Below, piece by piece: positions 23,771 through 34,247 of a stretch of 64,000 bases of DNA. The notes below the pieces were generated by a model. That model saw only the letters and a program-made list of their open reading frames with translations, did no database searches and was not told the DNA's origin. The stretch comes from Vibrio methylphosphonaticus (GTDB lineage Bacteria; Pseudomonadota; Gammaproteobacteria; Enterobacterales; Vibrionaceae): positions 62,001 through 126,000 of the forward strand of contig NZ_JAMKMS010000009.1 in NCBI RefSeq assembly GCF_023634655.1, given 5' to 3'. Within the stretch, counting starts at the first letter, position 1. The number at the start of each line of letters is the position of its first letter. A program made the translations under genes and the position numbers.

Positions 23771-24958
23771 ATGGATCCCATACTGGAAGTTAAGGGACTG
23801 TACAAAGTGTTTGGAGAAGACACTGACCGCGCATTTTCAATGATCAATGAAGGCGCAGACAAAGATGAAGTATTTGAAAAAACCGGCTTAACCATTGGTG
23901 TTAACGACGTTTCTCTTAGCATTAATGAAGGCGAGATTTTTGTTATCATGGGGCTATCTGGCTCTGGTAAATCGACATTAGTTCGCCTGCTTAACCAACT
24001 CATCGAACCTACTCGTGGCAATGTGCTACTCAAGGGCAAAGACATTGCCCACATCTCTGAAGAAGAACTTCGCCAAGTACGCCGCAACAATATCTCTATG
24101 GTGTTTCAAAACTTTGCCCTCATGCCTCACATGACGGTGATTGAAAACGCTGCCTTCGGTTTAGAGCTTGCGGGTATTGAATTAGATAAACGCCGCCAGT
24201 GTGCATTAAGCGCATTGGAGCGCGTAGGGTTGGGCGCTTACCCAGAATCATACCCGGATGAATTGTCGGGTGGTATGAAGCAGCGTGTTGGTCTCGCTAG
24301 AGCCTTGGCGTGCGACCCCGATATTTTATTGATGGATGAAGCGTTTTCCGCACTCGACCCTCTGATTCGTACCGAAATGCAAGATGAGCTGATTCGTCTA
24401 CAAAATGATGACAAGCGTACCATTGTGTTTATTTCTCATGACTTGGACGAAGCGATGCGCATTGGTGATCGCATTGCCATTATGCAGCACGGCGAAGTGG
24501 TTCAAGTGGGGACTCCAGATGACATTCTAAACAACCCTGCCAATGATTACGTGGAAGCCTTTTTCCGCGGTGTGAATGTGGCCAGTGTGCTCACAGCCAA
24601 AGACATCGCCCGCAAAAAGCCTGCTGCGGTCTTTAAAAAGTCCGAGCATGATGGCCCCGCCTCAGCACTGCAAATCCTTATGGATAACGACAGGGATTAC
24701 GGCATCGTCGTAGAAAAAACCAGTCACTATTCTGGCATTGTGTCAGTTGACTCGTTGCGCCTCGCGCATAAAGAAAATCGCACGTTAGTGAGTGCTCAGC
24801 TTGAGACGGGGTTAACCCTCAAGCCAAACCAACCTATCAACGATATTTTGGGTGTAGTGGCAAGTGTGCCTTATTCGGTGCCTGTGGTGGATGAAAGCGG
24901 TCACTACTTTGGTGTGGTGACGAAATCACGACTGCTTCAGACATTAGATAAGGGATAA
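23771..24958 (+). CDS. proV: Glycine betaine/proline ABC transporter, ATP-binding protein ProV
   Basis: 395 residues with Walker [10 protein letters not shown] (61-69), signature [15 protein letters not shown], Walker [14 protein letters not shown], the switch His in ISHDLDEA, and a C-terminal CBS pair (about 275-395) that in ProV/OpuAA senses ionic strength. The protein energises uptake of the compatible solutes glycine betaine and proline betaine under salt stress. The preceding AAAGGA (8 bases before) supports the ATG. proW follows after 3 bases, so the genes are cotranscribed. Confidence 0.95.
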   Translation: MDPILEVKGLYKVFGEDTDRAFSMINEGADKDEVFEKTGLTIGVNDVSLSINEGEIFVIMGLSGSGKSTLVRLLNQLIEPTRGNVLLKGKDIAHISEEELRQVRRNNISMVFQNFALMPHMTVIENAAFGLELAGIELDKRRQCALSALERVGLGAYPESYPDELSGGMKQRVGLARALACDPDILLMDEAFSALDPLIRTEMQDELIRLQNDDKRTIVFISHDLDEAMRIGDRIAIMQHGEVVQVGTPDDILNNPANDYVEAFFRGVNVASVLTAKDIARKKPAAVFKKSEHDGPASALQILMDNDRDYGIVVEKTSHYSGIVSVDSLRLAHKENRTLVSAQLETGLTLKPNQPINDILGVVASVPYSVPVVDESGHYFGVVTKSRLLQTLDKG

Positions 24959-24961
24959 ATC

Positions 24962-26038
24962 ATGTCATCAGAAACAAATAATGATCCGTGGTCACAGCCT
25001 GCAAGCCAGCCTGCGGCGGATCCATGGGGTCAAAGTAGCGAGTCGCCAGCGACAAACGACTGGTTAAACAGCGAAACGGTAGAAGAAACCCCTTTTGATA
25101 TTTTAAACCCCTTTGAAGAGGCGGTGCTTCCCGTCGATACCTGGGTTGAATCGGGATTAAACTGGCTGGTGGAACATGGTCGTCCGGTGTTTCAAGCCAT
25201 TCGTGTACCTATCGACTTTATTCTCAGCTCATTTGAAACAGCCTTAGTGTCTACGCCTGCGCCGTTCATGCTGGTGTTGTTGTTTTTACTCGCGTGGCAA
25301 TTTTCCAACTTAAGGTTAGGTCTTGCTACGGCGGTGTCTTTTACCTTTATCGGGCTAATTGGCGCTTGGTCTCAGGCGATGGTGACACTCTCGTTGGTCA
25401 TGACATCGGTCTTCTTCTGCCTGCTCATTGGTCTACCGCTCGGTATTTGGCTGGCGCGCAGTGATACGGCGGCTAAATTTATTCGCCCTATTTTGGATGC
25501 GATGCAAACCACGCCGGCGTTTGTCTATTTGGTGCCTATCGTCATGCTATTTGGTATCGGTAACGTACCCGGTGTGGTCGTGACCATTATTTTTGCCCTG
25601 CCACCGGTGGTTCGTCTAACCATTTTAGGCATTCAGCAAGTACCAGAAGAGTTGATTGAAGCCGGCCATTCCTTTGGTGCCAGCAGAAAGCAAATGCTGT
25701 ATCGAATTCAATTGCCGTTAGCACTGCCAACCATCATGGCGGGCGTGAACCAAACCTTAATGCTGTCGCTGTCTATGGTGGTGATTGCCTCCATGATCGC
25801 GGTGGGCGGATTAGGCCAAATGGTGCTGCGTGGCATCGGCCGTTTAGATATGGGCCTAGCTGCCGTGGGTGGCCTTGGCATTGTGATTTTAGCTATTTTA
25901 CTCGATCGCATCACTCAGGTGTTGGGTGTCAATGCGGGTAATACTAAGTTGCGCTGGTATCACACCGGACCTGCGGCACTGGTATTAACACTTTTTACTC
26001 AGAAGCGTACTCAAAAAACTGAAATTTTGGAGAAATAA
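24962..26038 (+). CDS. proW: Glycine betaine/proline ABC transporter permease ProW
   Basis: 358 residues. The first 90 are hydrophilic with a Trp/Pro/Gln-rich start, as in long ProW proteins, followed by about six membrane segments. The EAA-like coupling loop [20 protein letters not shown] (about 230-250) contacts ProV. By family it forms the channel for betaine. It lies between proV (3 bases upstream) and proX (immediately downstream). Confidence 0.95.
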   Translation: MSSETNNDPWSQPASQPAADPWGQSSESPATNDWLNSETVEETPFDILNPFEEAVLPVDTWVESGLNWLVEHGRPVFQAIRVPIDFILSSFETALVSTPAPFMLVLLFLLAWQFSNLRLGLATAVSFTFIGLIGAWSQAMVTLSLVMTSVFFCLLIGLPLGIWLARSDTAAKFIRPILDAMQTTPAFVYLVPIVMLFGIGNVPGVVVTIIFALPPVVRLTILGIQQVPEELIEAGHSFGASRKQMLYRIQLPLALPTIMAGVNQTLMLSLSMVVIASMIAVGGLGQMVLRGIGRLDMGLAAVGGLGIVILAILLDRITQVLGVNAGNTKLRWYHTGPAALVLTLFTQKRTQKTEILEK

Positions 26039-27046
26039 ATGAAAACTTCATGGAAGAAAAGCTTAGCGGTTGGCGTTGTGTCTGCCTTAGCGGTATCAAG
26101 CAACGTTTGGGCTGAAAAGCTACCGGGCGAGGGTGTGAGTGTTCAGCCTGTACAGTCGACGGTTGCCGAAGAGACGTTTCAAACATTGATCGTTAACCGT
26201 GCGCTTGAAGCGCTGGGCTACGACGTAAAAAATACCAAAGAAGTGGACTATAACGTAGGTTATACCTCTATTGCTAAAGGCGACGCGACGTTTCTAGCGG
26301 TGGGTTGGTTCCCGCTTCACGGCGACAAGTACACGAAAGCGGGGGGCGATGAAAAGTTCTACCGTAAAGGTCAATACATCAGTGGCGCAGCGCAAGGTTA
26401 CCTCATTGATAAAAAGACCGCCGAGCAATACGGCATTACTAATATTGGCCAGTTAAACGATCCAAAAATTGCCAAGCTGTTTGATGCAGACGGTGATGGC
26501 AAAGCAGACCTAACAGGCTGTAACCCAGGTTGGGGCTGTGAAATGGTGATTGAAGAGCAGCTGACCGCGTTTAAACTGCGCGATACCGTGAGCCACAATC
26601 AAGGTAACTATGCGGCGATCATCGCTGATACGATTTCACGTTATAAGAACGGTGAGCCGGTACTTTACTTCACGTGGACACCGTATTGGGTAAGTGGCGT
26701 ATTGGTGCCAAATAAAGATGTGGTATGGCTTGAAGTGCCATTCTCTGCATTACCGGGTGAGCGTAAGGGCGTGGATACAACGTTACCAAACGGTAAAAAC
26801 TACGGCTTTGAAATGAATGCGATGAACATCATCGCTAATAAAGAATTTGCAGAGCAAAACCCAGCGGCGGCGAAACTGTTTGAAATCATTAAGCTGAATA
26901 TCAACGATGTGAGTGCGCAAAATATGATGATGAGCAACGGCAAAAACAGCACCGCGGATATTGAATCACACGTGAATGGCTGGATTAAAGCTAACCAAAG
27001 CCAGTTTGATGCTTGGGTTGCGGAAGCGAAAAAAGCGGCGCTTTAA
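26039..27046 (+). CDS. proX: Glycine betaine-binding periplasmic protein ProX
   Basis: 335 residues with a signal peptide ([20 protein letters not shown], cleavage about VWA-EKL after residue 25), then the periplasmic binding-protein fold. Aromatic residues likely to cage the betaine ammonium are in [15 protein letters not shown] and [12 protein letters not shown]. It delivers betaine to ProW. The ATG follows the proW stop directly. A terminator lies at 27154-27194, so proVWX forms one transcript. Confidence 0.95.
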   Translation: MKTSWKKSLAVGVVSALAVSSNVWAEKLPGEGVSVQPVQSTVAEETFQTLIVNRALEALGYDVKNTKEVDYNVGYTSIAKGDATFLAVGWFPLHGDKYTKAGGDEKFYRKGQYISGAAQGYLIDKKTAEQYGITNIGQLNDPKIAKLFDADGDGKADLTGCNPGWGCEMVIEEQLTAFKLRDTVSHNQGNYAAIIADTISRYKNGEPVLYFTWTPYWVSGVLVPNKDVVWLEVPFSALPGERKGVDTTLPNGKNYGFEMNAMNIIANKEFAEQNPAAAKLFEIIKLNINDVSAQNMMMSNGKNSTADIESHVNGWIKANQSQFDAWVAEAKKAAL

Positions 27047-27153
27047 TTTTAATGCATTAGTGTATGTTGCAGTGCTCTAATGCATGCAGTAGGTCGGTGA
27101 TGCGATTAAATACTGTGAGAGCGATAGGTATCATATAAAAAGTACCACGTAGT

Positions 27154-27194
27154 AAAAAAGCCAGTGACGGAATGTGAAGTCGCTGGCTTTTTTG
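27154..27194. terminator. proVWX terminator
   Basis: AAAAAAGCCAGTGAC and GTCGCTGGCTTTTTT form a stem (one G-T pair), with T-tracts on both strands. Confidence 0.85.
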
Positions 27195-27286
27195 TAGGCG
27201 ATTTATAGTTCTGGCTTTATTAACACGTGATTTCGTATACGTGGTTGTTTTGATTGTGGTGTGTTCGCGTTCTATCCCCGATTCTT

Positions 27287-27329
27287 AGAACCTAGAACCT
27301 AGAACCTAGAAACCTGCAACCTAAAACCT
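27287..27329. repeat. Heptamer repeat AGAACCT
   Basis: Three perfect AGAACCT units at 27287-27307, followed by degenerate AGAAACCT, GCAACCT and AAAACCT. It sits at the 3' end of the small membrane protein gene (leftward, stop at 27328). Confidence 0.8.
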
Positions 27330-27642
27330 AGTCCGCCATGGTTCGACGCATGTCGTCAGATTTTTTGAAAAACCAGAATGATCCAATGCAAAAGAAAAGT
27401 GCGCAAAGTGAAGCTAGGATAATTTGGATATTTTCAGTTGCCAGTAATGAACCAATCGCGACCATAGCGACGGCCACAACAGCAAGCTCAATGAATCGCC
27501 CAACGCTTTTATTTTTGTGGCGAAATGATGCATAACGTAGTGTAAGTGCAAACCCCATTGATGATGAACTCCCGATTGTTAGTAACTGCTCACATCCTTG
27601 AAGCAGTTTGCTATTAATGATTAATGCTGTAATCAGCGACAT
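27328..27642 (-). CDS. Small membrane protein, 104 aa, unknown function
   Basis: Two hydrophobic segments are visible (about residues 48-65 FIELAVVAVAMVAIGSLL and 73-92 IILASLCALFFCIGSFWFF), with a charged C-terminal tail (KKSDDMRRTMAD). An ATG at 27642 is used. The gene is leftward and standing alone after proVWX. I do not recognise its family. Its N-terminal 45 residues are also fairly hydrophobic, so a third segment is possible. Confidence 0.6.
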   Translation of the reverse strand: MSLITALIINSKLLQGCEQLLTIGSSSSMGFALTLRYASFRHKNKSVGRFIELAVVAVAMVAIGSLLATENIQIILASLCALFFCIGSFWFFKKSDDMRRTMAD

Positions 27643-27783
27643 TAATAGAATACGGCAGCTAGAATCGATTCATTAATTGAGATCGTCAAAAGTGGAATGA
27701 ACCTCTAATTTATAACACTATCAATTAGAGGTTGTGCCCAATAAATAAACAGGGCGTGATGTGTTGCATAACCGTATGATTTC

Positions 27784-28071
27784 TTACCAATGTAAGTCAA
27801 GGTCTTGCCCTGTGAGTGCTTCTACTTCTATTGTTTTCCAGCGTTCAATGAGCATTGAGACGTCTTGAGCGTTTAAGCGTTTTTGTTTGAGCTGGCCTTG
27901 TTTGGTTTTAAGTTCCAGCACGAATTGACTAGCGTTTGAAGTGGCAGCGGTGTCGTTTTCAATGCCTTTCCAGCAAAGATTAGACGCCTTGGGATCTTCT
28001 ATTGGCCCCCAAGCAAGAGCAAATCGGGTTTCGGGTAGTTCGACCCATAACGTAAGAGAGCTGCATTCCAT
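27784..28071 (-). CDS. Hypothetical protein, 95 aa
   Basis: A soluble, Trp-bearing protein (MECSSLTLWVELPETRFALA ... DLDLHW) without a signal or motif I know. It has no close neighbour on the same strand, so no operon context helps. GGAAG in the DNA before the ATG (TCAAGGAAGATTT) is a fair ribosome site. Codon use looks ordinary. Confidence 0.6.
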   Translation of the reverse strand: MECSSLTLWVELPETRFALAWGPIEDPKASNLCWKGIENDTAATSNASQFVLELKTKQGQLKQKRLNAQDVSMLIERWKTIEVEALTGQDLDLHW

Positions 28072-28212
28072 AAATCTTCCTTGATAACGGTCTGTGATGA
28101 GACGATGGCTATCGCCTAAATAGTATTGCCGACACAGTATGAGTTATTCACCACACGGCACTTGTTACAGTTGTTGCGCAATTGTTAATGTAACGTCTTT
28201 GGCTATTGTTGT

Positions 28213-28851
28213 CTAGCCAAGCAGGGTGTCAGAGTCATTTGACTCTGACACCAAAGTTTTTGACTCAAAGTTTTCGACTCTGATACCAAAGTTAGGGTGG
28301 CTTTCGATAGCAAGGTCAAAAAGGGCGTTATAGGCGAGGATTCTTTTTTCTTGGGTGTTTGCCAGCGCGAGATACTGGGAATGAGCCGTCACCAATACAC
28401 TTGTTTTTCCACATGCATTTGTTTTGTAGCTGCTCCATAGGTAGCGTTTAGGGTCCATGACAATACCGGCTCGAACAGGGTTAAGTTCTATATATCGGTA
28501 CACTTCGAGCATGTAGCGTTCTGTTTCTATAGGGAACGAGCGGTATCTTCCTTCCCATAGAGAACCAGAGCGCGAGTACTTGCGGTTAAAGTATCGAACA
28601 TACTGAGTATTCAGCGATTGCATCATACGTACTAGAGCGTCATCTTCTGTTGGGGTCGCAAGGAGATGAATATGATTACTCATCAATACCCAGGCGTGGA
28701 TATCTACGGGATATTTGGCTTTCGCTTTTAAGAGTAATTTTAAGTACTCGAGTCTATCGGCGTTATCGTAAAAGCATGATTTTTTGCTGTGTCCTCGTTG
28801 AGTGATGTGTTGTGTGATGTTTTTTGCTACGACTCTGTGTTTACGGCCCAT
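28213..28851 (-). CDS. REP-associated tyrosine transposase (RAYT), type 2
   Basis: A 212-residue Y1/HUH transposase: HUH site SNHIHLLATP (about 57-66), candidate Tyr in QYVRYFNRKYSRSG, then GSLWEGRYRSFP and YRYIELNPVRAGIV. Palindromes of the GGTGTCAGAGTCA family sit at both ends (28225-28252 inside the 3' coding end, 28866-28919 before the start), as expected of a REP-RAYT element. The final residues (SESNDSDTLLG) are encoded by the palindrome itself. It is the most likely enzyme behind the six REP copies in the window. It differs from the RAYT at 16546 in length and sequence. Confidence 0.9.
   Translation of the reverse strand: MGRKHRVVAKNITQHITQRGHSKKSCFYDNADRLEYLKLLLKAKAKYPVDIHAWVLMSNHIHLLATPTEDDALVRMMQSLNTQYVRYFNRKYSRSGSLWEGRYRSFPIETERYMLEVYRYIELNPVRAGIVMDPKRYLWSSYKTNACGKTSVLVTAHSQYLALANTQEKRILAYNALFDLAIESHPNFGIRVENFESKTLVSESNDSDTLLG
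28225..28252. repeat. REP palindrome 5, within the RAYT 3' end
   Basis: Arms GGTGTCAGAGTCA and TGACTCTGACACC with TT at the centre. A degenerate second copy (ACTCTGATACC) follows at about 28267-28280. Confidence 0.9.
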
Positions 28852-28865
28852 GTTGCTCCCCTTGG

Positions 28866-28919
28866 TGTCATTCTATTAGGTGTCAGAGTCAAATGACTCT
28901 GACACCTAATAGAATGACA
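28866..28919. repeat. REP palindrome 6, 54-bp near-perfect hairpin before RAYT type 2
   Basis: Arms of 26 bp: TGTCATTCTATTAGGTGTC continuing AGAGTCA, and the reverse complement, around AA. It is much longer than the other five copies, which share only the inner 13-17 bp. Confidence 0.95.
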
Positions 28920-29065
28920 TTTGAATATAGTGTGGCTGTGGGGAGGCGGAGTTGGATTTTGGTATGAGATAGTGCGAGCCAATACGTAGAGCGTCATGGC
29001 ATTGTTTGAGTAAAAAGGAAGATGCGCCACAGTACACGCTTTGAACATCAATCAAGGAGTGACGA

Positions 29066-30548
29066 ATGCAGTTAACAGGGAAAGTGAGTGTGATTCACCA
29101 TGGAGGCAAGCATACCGTGACGGGATCATGCCATGAGCTGAAGATAGCGCAGGATTCGATACTGATTGATTGTGGCTTGTTTCAAGGTGGTGACGCAGCC
29201 AAGCGTACGCTAAGTATTGATTTCCCCCTGAGTCACGTTCGTGCGTTAGTGCTTACTCACGCTCATATTGACCACATCGGTAGGCTTCCCTGGCTGTTGG
29301 CAGCAGGGTTTCGCGGTCCTATATATTGCACTCACGCCACCGCTTATCTGGTTCCACTTATGTTAGAGGACGGACTTAAGTTGCAATTGGGTCTGAGAAA
29401 AATACATCGGTAGGCTTCCCTGGCTGTTGGCAGCAGGGTTTCGCGGTCCTATATATTGCACTCACGCCACCGCTTATCTGGTTCCACTTATGTTAGAGGA
29501 CGGACTTAAGTTGCAATTGGGTCTGAGAAAAATACAACGGACACGCATTATTGAGTTGATCCGTAAACAGTTAAAGCCACAGCCTTATCACCAATGGACC
29601 CCCATTAAGTCGGCGGGTAAGGGCTATGTTAGCTATGTACGTTTTAACCCTGCGGGGCATATCTTAGGCAGTGCCTATGTGGAAATTAAGTTACCTAGCA
29701 ATGAGATTACGGTGTTTTCGGGAGATTTAGGTCCTCGTGGTACGCCGTTATTGCCTGATCCAGTGCCGCCTAAGCGAGCTGATTATCTGTTTATGGAGTC
29801 GACTTACGGTGATAAACAGCATGAGAGCATTGAACAGAGAAGTGAGCGACTACTCGCTATAATTAAACGCAGTTTACAAGATGGTGGCGCCATTATAGTC
29901 CCTGCATTCAGTGTTGGCCGGACTCAGGAACTGCTGTTTGATATCGAGTCTTTGCTGTATCAACACCAATTGAGCGCTGCTCTACCGATTATCGTTGATT
30001 CCCCTATGGCCGTGAAGGTCACAAAAGCCTATCGCAAGTATCGTAAGCTCTGGGCTCAAGAGGCTAAAGGTAGACTACAACGAGGCCGCCAACCGTTGAA
30101 TTTTCCCCAATGTATTATCGTAGATAGTCATCGAGAGCACCAGAGAGTGGTTAATCGATTGGCGTCAACAGCAGAGGCGGCGATAGTTGTGTCGGCATCC
30201 GGTATGTGCCAAGGCGGACGAGTGATGAACTATTTAAAGGCCCTCTTGCCTGATAAACGAACCGATGTGTTGTTTTGTGGCTATCAAGCACAAGGGACGC
30301 TAGGACGAGAGATTCAGCAAGGTAACAAGGTGGTATGGATTGATGGCAGTCGCATTGAGGTAGAAGCAAGCGTTCATTCCATGTCTGGTTATTCGGCTCA
30401 TGCTGACCAACACGATTTGGTTGAGTTCGCGGTTGGCTGCTCAAAATATCTGAAACAATTGCACCTGATCCATGGTGAAACACAGGGCAAAGAGGCGTTA
30501 GTTCGGAAAATGACGGAGCGGCTTCCTTCAGCTAAACTTATCAGCTAG
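29066..30548 (+). pseudogene. Beta-CASP metallo-beta-lactamase RNA-processing-type protein, broken by a 130-bp tandem duplication
   Basis: Begins MQLTGKVSVIHHGGKHTVTG and has the metal motif THAHIDHIGRLP; later motifs FMESTYGDK, VPAFSVGRTQE, ASGMCQGGRV and SGYSAHADQHDL mark the beta-CASP family (YSH1/exonuclease-like). A 130-bp segment is repeated head to tail (29281-29410, 29411-29540), which shifts the frame and stops translation at 29413 (LGLRKIHR-stop). Reading resumes in the second copy from 29427 to 30548. Removing one copy would restore one continuous protein of about 450 aa. It is therefore inactive as written, but could revert. Confidence 0.85.
29281..29540. repeat. Perfect 130-bp tandem duplication inside the metallo-hydrolase gene
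   Basis: Two units starting TAGGCTTCCCTGGCTG and ending at ATACATCGG and ATACAACGG, identical except for one base in the last nine. The near-identity implies recent origin. Being 130 bp, it is not a multiple of three. Confidence 0.95.
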
Positions 30549-30741
30549 ATAGTGAGGTTCTGGGGGCTTTGAAGCTAGGGATAATCTATCGCACTCAGCA
30601 GTGAAGTCAGGTACAATTTGGGCAGTTTAACCTTGGGTGTCGCGTTTAATTTAAACACTAAGGTTCAGTATTAAATCGCAGGAATATTGCCTTTGGGAGC
30701 GTAACCCAAGGGCGGTAGCGTGCTTAATGATAAGGTAGTGT
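30549..30741. other. Leader of the polysaccharide operon
   Basis: 190 bp between the metallo-hydrolase and rfbB. A TACAAT at 30612-30617 could be a -10 box but lacks a good -35 at the right distance. The 3' part carries the ops/JUMPStart element. Confidence 0.45.
30678..30725 (+). promoter_or_regulatory. JUMPStart/ops element for RfaH-type antitermination
   Basis: GGCGGTAGCGTGCTT at 30711-30725 matches the ops consensus, preceded by a stem-forming CTTTGGG..CCCAAG (30691-30710), 16 bp before rfbB. In Enterobacteria and Vibrio, ops makes RNA polymerase pause and load RfaH, which then suppresses termination through long surface-polysaccharide operons. It fits the 29-kb rightward locus that follows. 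Confidence 0.85.
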
Positions 30742-31803
30742 ATGAAAATATTGGTCACTGGTGGTGCTGGGTTTATTGGCAGCGCGGTTATTCGACACAT
30801 TTTAGCTAACACGGCAGACAGTGTGGTGAATGTCGATGCGTTAACCTACGCGGGTAACTTAGAGTCTTTGCCTAACACGGAATCCAATACGCGCTATGTC
30901 TTTGAACAGGTTGATATTTGTGATTTGTCATCGTTAGAGCGTGTGTTTTCTGAACATCAGCCTGACGCCGTGATGCACTTAGCGGCGGAATCGCACGTTG
31001 ATCGCTCTATCGATGGCCCTGCGGCGTTTATTCAAACCAATCTCGTTGGAACCTTTAATTTACTCGAAGTAGCTCGTCAATACTGGAAAGCGCTAGACAG
31101 CGACAAGCAAGCTGCTTTTCGATTCCATCATATCTCTACCGATGAGGTGTATGGCGATTTAGAAGGGACGGATGACCTCTTCACCGAAGAGACCTCCTAT
31201 GAACCGAGCAGCCCGTATTCGGCAAGCAAAGCAGGCTCTGACCATCTAGTACGAGCGTGGGGGCGAACTTACGGTTTCCCTATTTTAGTGACGAACTGTT
31301 CTAACAACTATGGGCCTTACCACTTCCCAGAAAAACTGATCCCACTCATGATTTTGAATGCCTTAGAAGGTAAGCCTCTCCCTGTGTATGGTGATGGCAT
31401 GCAAATTCGCGACTGGTTGTTTGTGGAAGATCACGCGCGTGCCCTTTATAAAGTGGTGACAGAAGGTGTGGTGGGCGAAACCTACAATATTGGCGGTCAT
31501 AATGAAAAAGCCAATATTGACGTCGTAAAAACCATTTGTGCCTTGTTAGAAGAATTGGTTCCGAATAAACCCCACGGTGTTGCTCACTATCAAGACCTTA
31601 TTACTTATGTCACTGACCGCCCTGGACACGATGTGCGTTACGCGATTGATGCGTCAAAAATTGAGCGCGAGCTTGGCTGGACGCCGCAAGAAACCTTTGA
31701 ATCGGGTATTCGTAAAACGGTAGAGTGGTACTTGAATAATCGAGAATGGTGGAGTCGCGTTTTAGATGGCTCTTATTCTGGCGAACGCCTAGGTACCAAA
31801 TAA
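30742..31803 (+). CDS. rfbB: dTDP-glucose 4,6-dehydratase
   Basis: 353 residues with the Rossmann GGAGFIG (7-13), the active site region [12 protein letters not shown] (about 132-143) and [12 protein letters not shown] (Tyr-x3-Lys). It converts dTDP-glucose to dTDP-4-keto-6-deoxyglucose, the second step of dTDP-L-rhamnose synthesis. First gene of the locus, with AAGGTAG before the ATG, directly after the ops site. The length is standard. Confidence 0.96.
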   Translation: MKILVTGGAGFIGSAVIRHILANTADSVVNVDALTYAGNLESLPNTESNTRYVFEQVDICDLSSLERVFSEHQPDAVMHLAAESHVDRSIDGPAAFIQTNLVGTFNLLEVARQYWKALDSDKQAAFRFHHISTDEVYGDLEGTDDLFTEETSYEPSSPYSASKAGSDHLVRAWGRTYGFPILVTNCSNNYGPYHFPEKLIPLMILNALEGKPLPVYGDGMQIRDWLFVEDHARALYKVVTEGVVGETYNIGGHNEKANIDVVKTICALLEELVPNKPHGVAHYQDLITYVTDRPGHDVRYAIDASKIERELGWTPQETFESGIRKTVEWYLNNREWWSRVLDGSYSGERLGTK

Positions 31804-31882
31804 CTCACTTCATTCATTTAAGTGCTATGTATTAAGGCTCCTCCCTAGGACCTAGCACCAAGAAGCAAGGACCAAATTTTCT

Positions 31883-32770
31883 ATGAAAGGCATTGTTCTC
31901 GCGGGTGGCTCAGGCACTCGTTTGTACCCTTTGACTCGCGGCACTTCTAAACAGCTCCTTCCTATTTACGACAAGCCAATGGTGTATTACCCGCTTTCTA
32001 CGCTGATGCTTGCCGGTATTCGTGACATTTTGGTCATTACTACACCAGAAGACCAAGCTGGTTTTCAGCGTCTACTTGGTGATGGTTCCGATTACGGTAT
32101 CAACCTTGAATATAAAGTTCAGCCAAGCCCGGATGGGTTAGCGCAGGCGTTCATTATTGGTGAAGAGTTTATTGGTGACGACTCAGTTTGCTTGGTGTTA
32201 GGTGACAATATCTACTACGGTCAATCATTCTCGCAAACCCTAAAAAATGCCGCGAGTCGCGAGCACGGGGCGAGTGTATTTGGTTATCAAGTGAAAGACC
32301 CGGAGCGTTTTGGTGTTGTTGAATTTGATGACAACATGAAAGCGGTGTCGATTGAAGAAAAGCCGATGCAACCTAAATCTGACTACGCTGTTACCGGGTT
32401 GTATTTTTATGACAACCGTGTCGTGGAGTGGGCAAAGCAAGTTGAGCCTTCTGAGCGTGGCGAGCTAGAAATTACTACGCTAAACCAAAGGTACCTTGAA
32501 GATGGCTCGCTTAACGTTGAATTGTTAGGCCGTGGTTTTGCATGGCTTGATACGGGGACGCATGAAAGCTTGCATGAAGCGTCTTCTTTTGTTCAAACCA
32601 TTGAAAATATTCAAGGCTTGAAAATTGCCTGCCTGGAGGAAATCGCTTGGCGCAATGGCTGGCTGAGTGATGATGACGTTCTCAGCATCGCAAAACCCAT
32701 GATGAAAAATGAATACGGTCAGTATTTAGCGCGCCTGGTTGAAGAAAAGCGCAAGAAGGCGTCACGATGA
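31883..32770 (+). CDS. rfbA: Glucose-1-phosphate thymidylyltransferase
   Basis: 295 residues with the nucleotidyltransferase motif [13 protein letters not shown] (6-18). It makes dTDP-glucose from dTTP and glucose-1-phosphate, the first step for rhamnose. The 80-bp gap after rfbB is filled by an AGGACC-rich stretch. Its stop overlaps the next ATG (ATGA), so rfbD is coupled. Confidence 0.96.
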   Translation: MKGIVLAGGSGTRLYPLTRGTSKQLLPIYDKPMVYYPLSTLMLAGIRDILVITTPEDQAGFQRLLGDGSDYGINLEYKVQPSPDGLAQAFIIGEEFIGDDSVCLVLGDNIYYGQSFSQTLKNAASREHGASVFGYQVKDPERFGVVEFDDNMKAVSIEEKPMQPKSDYAVTGLYFYDNRVVEWAKQVEPSERGELEITTLNQRYLEDGSLNVELLGRGFAWLDTGTHESLHEASSFVQTIENIQGLKIACLEEIAWRNGWLSDDDVLSIAKPMMKNEYGQYLARLVEEKRKKASR

Positions 32771-33660
32771 CAGCGAAGATGAAAAAGGTATTAATAACTG
32801 GCGCACATGGTCAAGTAGGGCATTGCTTAGTCACGCAGTTATCACCAAGAGCGGATGTCGAGGTGGTGGCTTATGATAGGGCGGATCTTGATATTACTAG
32901 CGAAGAGCAGGTTAATGCTGTTATTCAAGCGCTTCAACCGGACACTATTATTAATGCGGCGGCTCACACGGCGGTCGATAAAGCGGAAGAGGAAGTTGAT
33001 CTAAGCTACGCAATTAACCGTGACGGACCGCGATATCTAGCGCAGGCCGCAGAACTGTGTGGCGCGGTATTGCTGCACATATCAACCGACTACGTGTTTG
33101 ATGGCACTAAGTCTGAACCTTACGCAGAGACAGACGTGACCAACCCTCCCAGTGTTTATGGGCAAAGTAAATTAGCCGGTGAACAAGCAGTGTCTGATAC
33201 TTGCTCAAACTATGCGATTTTACGTACCGCTTGGGTGTTTGGTGAGCATGGTAACAACTTCGTGAAAACCATGCTGAGATTAGGCAAAGAGCGTTCAGAG
33301 CTTGGCATTATTGGTGATCAATTCGGTGGCCCGACTTACGCGGGTGACATTGCAACTGCACTCATTACTATGATGGACGAGTTTCAGCGTGGCGCCGCGG
33401 ATATTTCTGGTGTGTATCACTTCTCCGGTGCACCTCATGTTAGCTGGTATGAATTTGCCCAAGCGATTTTTACTGCTGCGAGTGAGCACTGCGCGTTAGG
33501 CTCGGTGCCTGTTGTGAATGAAATTACTGCAGACCAATACCCACTTCCTGCACCACGCCCTGCAAGCTCACGTTTGGATTGCAGTAAAATCGAAGCCGCC
33601 TTTGGTATTAAACCAAGTGACTGGAATCAGGCTCTAAAAAATATACAAGCGTATAGCTAG
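32767..33660 (+). CDS. rfbD: dTDP-4-dehydrorhamnose reductase
   Basis: 297 residues with GAHGQVG (11-17) and the catalytic Tyr/Lys in [10 protein letters not shown] (about 128-137). It carries out the last step to dTDP-L-rhamnose using NAD(P)H. It overlaps rfbA by 4 bases. An internal ATG 5 codons in (MKKVLITG) is an alternative start. Confidence 0.95.
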   Translation: MTAKMKKVLITGAHGQVGHCLVTQLSPRADVEVVAYDRADLDITSEEQVNAVIQALQPDTIINAAAHTAVDKAEEEVDLSYAINRDGPRYLAQAAELCGAVLLHISTDYVFDGTKSEPYAETDVTNPPSVYGQSKLAGEQAVSDTCSNYAILRTAWVFGEHGNNFVKTMLRLGKERSELGIIGDQFGGPTYAGDIATALITMMDEFQRGAADISGVYHFSGAPHVSWYEFAQAIFTAASEHCALGSVPVVNEITADQYPLPAPRPASSRLDCSKIEAAFGIKPSDWNQALKNIQAYS

Positions 33661-33672
33661 GTGTAAATCATA

Positions 33673-34227
33673 ATGAAAGTTATCGATACCAATATCCCAG
33701 AAGTTAAAATCATCGAACCACAAGTGTTTGGTGATGAGCGTGGTTTCTTTATGGAAACTTGGCAGCAAAAGAAATTTGAAGAGCTCGTTACTGGTGGCAA
33801 GCCAACTCCGTTTGTGCAAGACAACCACTCAAAATCCAGTAAAGGAATTCTGCGCGGCCTACATTACCAAACTGAAAATACCCAAGGAAAACTAGTGCGT
33901 GTTGTTTCCGGTGAAGTGTTTGATGTAGCGGTGGATGTACGCAAAGACTCGCCAACGTTTGGTCAATGGGTTGGTGTGTATCTATCTGCTGAAAACAAAC
34001 GTCAGCTTTGGGTGCCGGAAGGGTTTGCGCATGGATTTTACGTGACGAGTGACGAAGCGGAATTTGTGTATAAGTGTACGGATTACTATAACCCTAGTGC
34101 GGAGCATTCGATTCTATGGAATGATCCGGAGATTGGGATTGAATGGCCTATTGATTCATCGACTGTTTTGTCTTTGTCTCAAAAAGATGGCGACGCTTCA
34201 GGTTTATCTGGCAATGTATTGCTGTAA
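33673..34227 (+). CDS. rfbC: dTDP-4-dehydrorhamnose 3,5-epimerase
   Basis: 184 residues, RmlC-type cupin: RGLHYQ (His of the active site, about 56-61), DVAVDVRKDSPTFGQW, and FAHGFYVTSDEAEFVYKCTDYY. It performs the 3,5-epimerisation of the dTDP-4-keto sugar. Order rfbB-A-D-C within the locus. It follows rfbD by 12 bases. Confidence 0.95.
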   Translation: MKVIDTNIPEVKIIEPQVFGDERGFFMETWQQKKFEELVTGGKPTPFVQDNHSKSSKGILRGLHYQTENTQGKLVRVVSGEVFDVAVDVRKDSPTFGQWVGVYLSAENKRQLWVPEGFAHGFYVTSDEAEFVYKCTDYYNPSAEHSILWNDPEIGIEWPIDSSTVLSLSQKDGDASGLSGNVLL

Positions 34228-34247
34228 TAAAAAATTATGGGAAAGAA

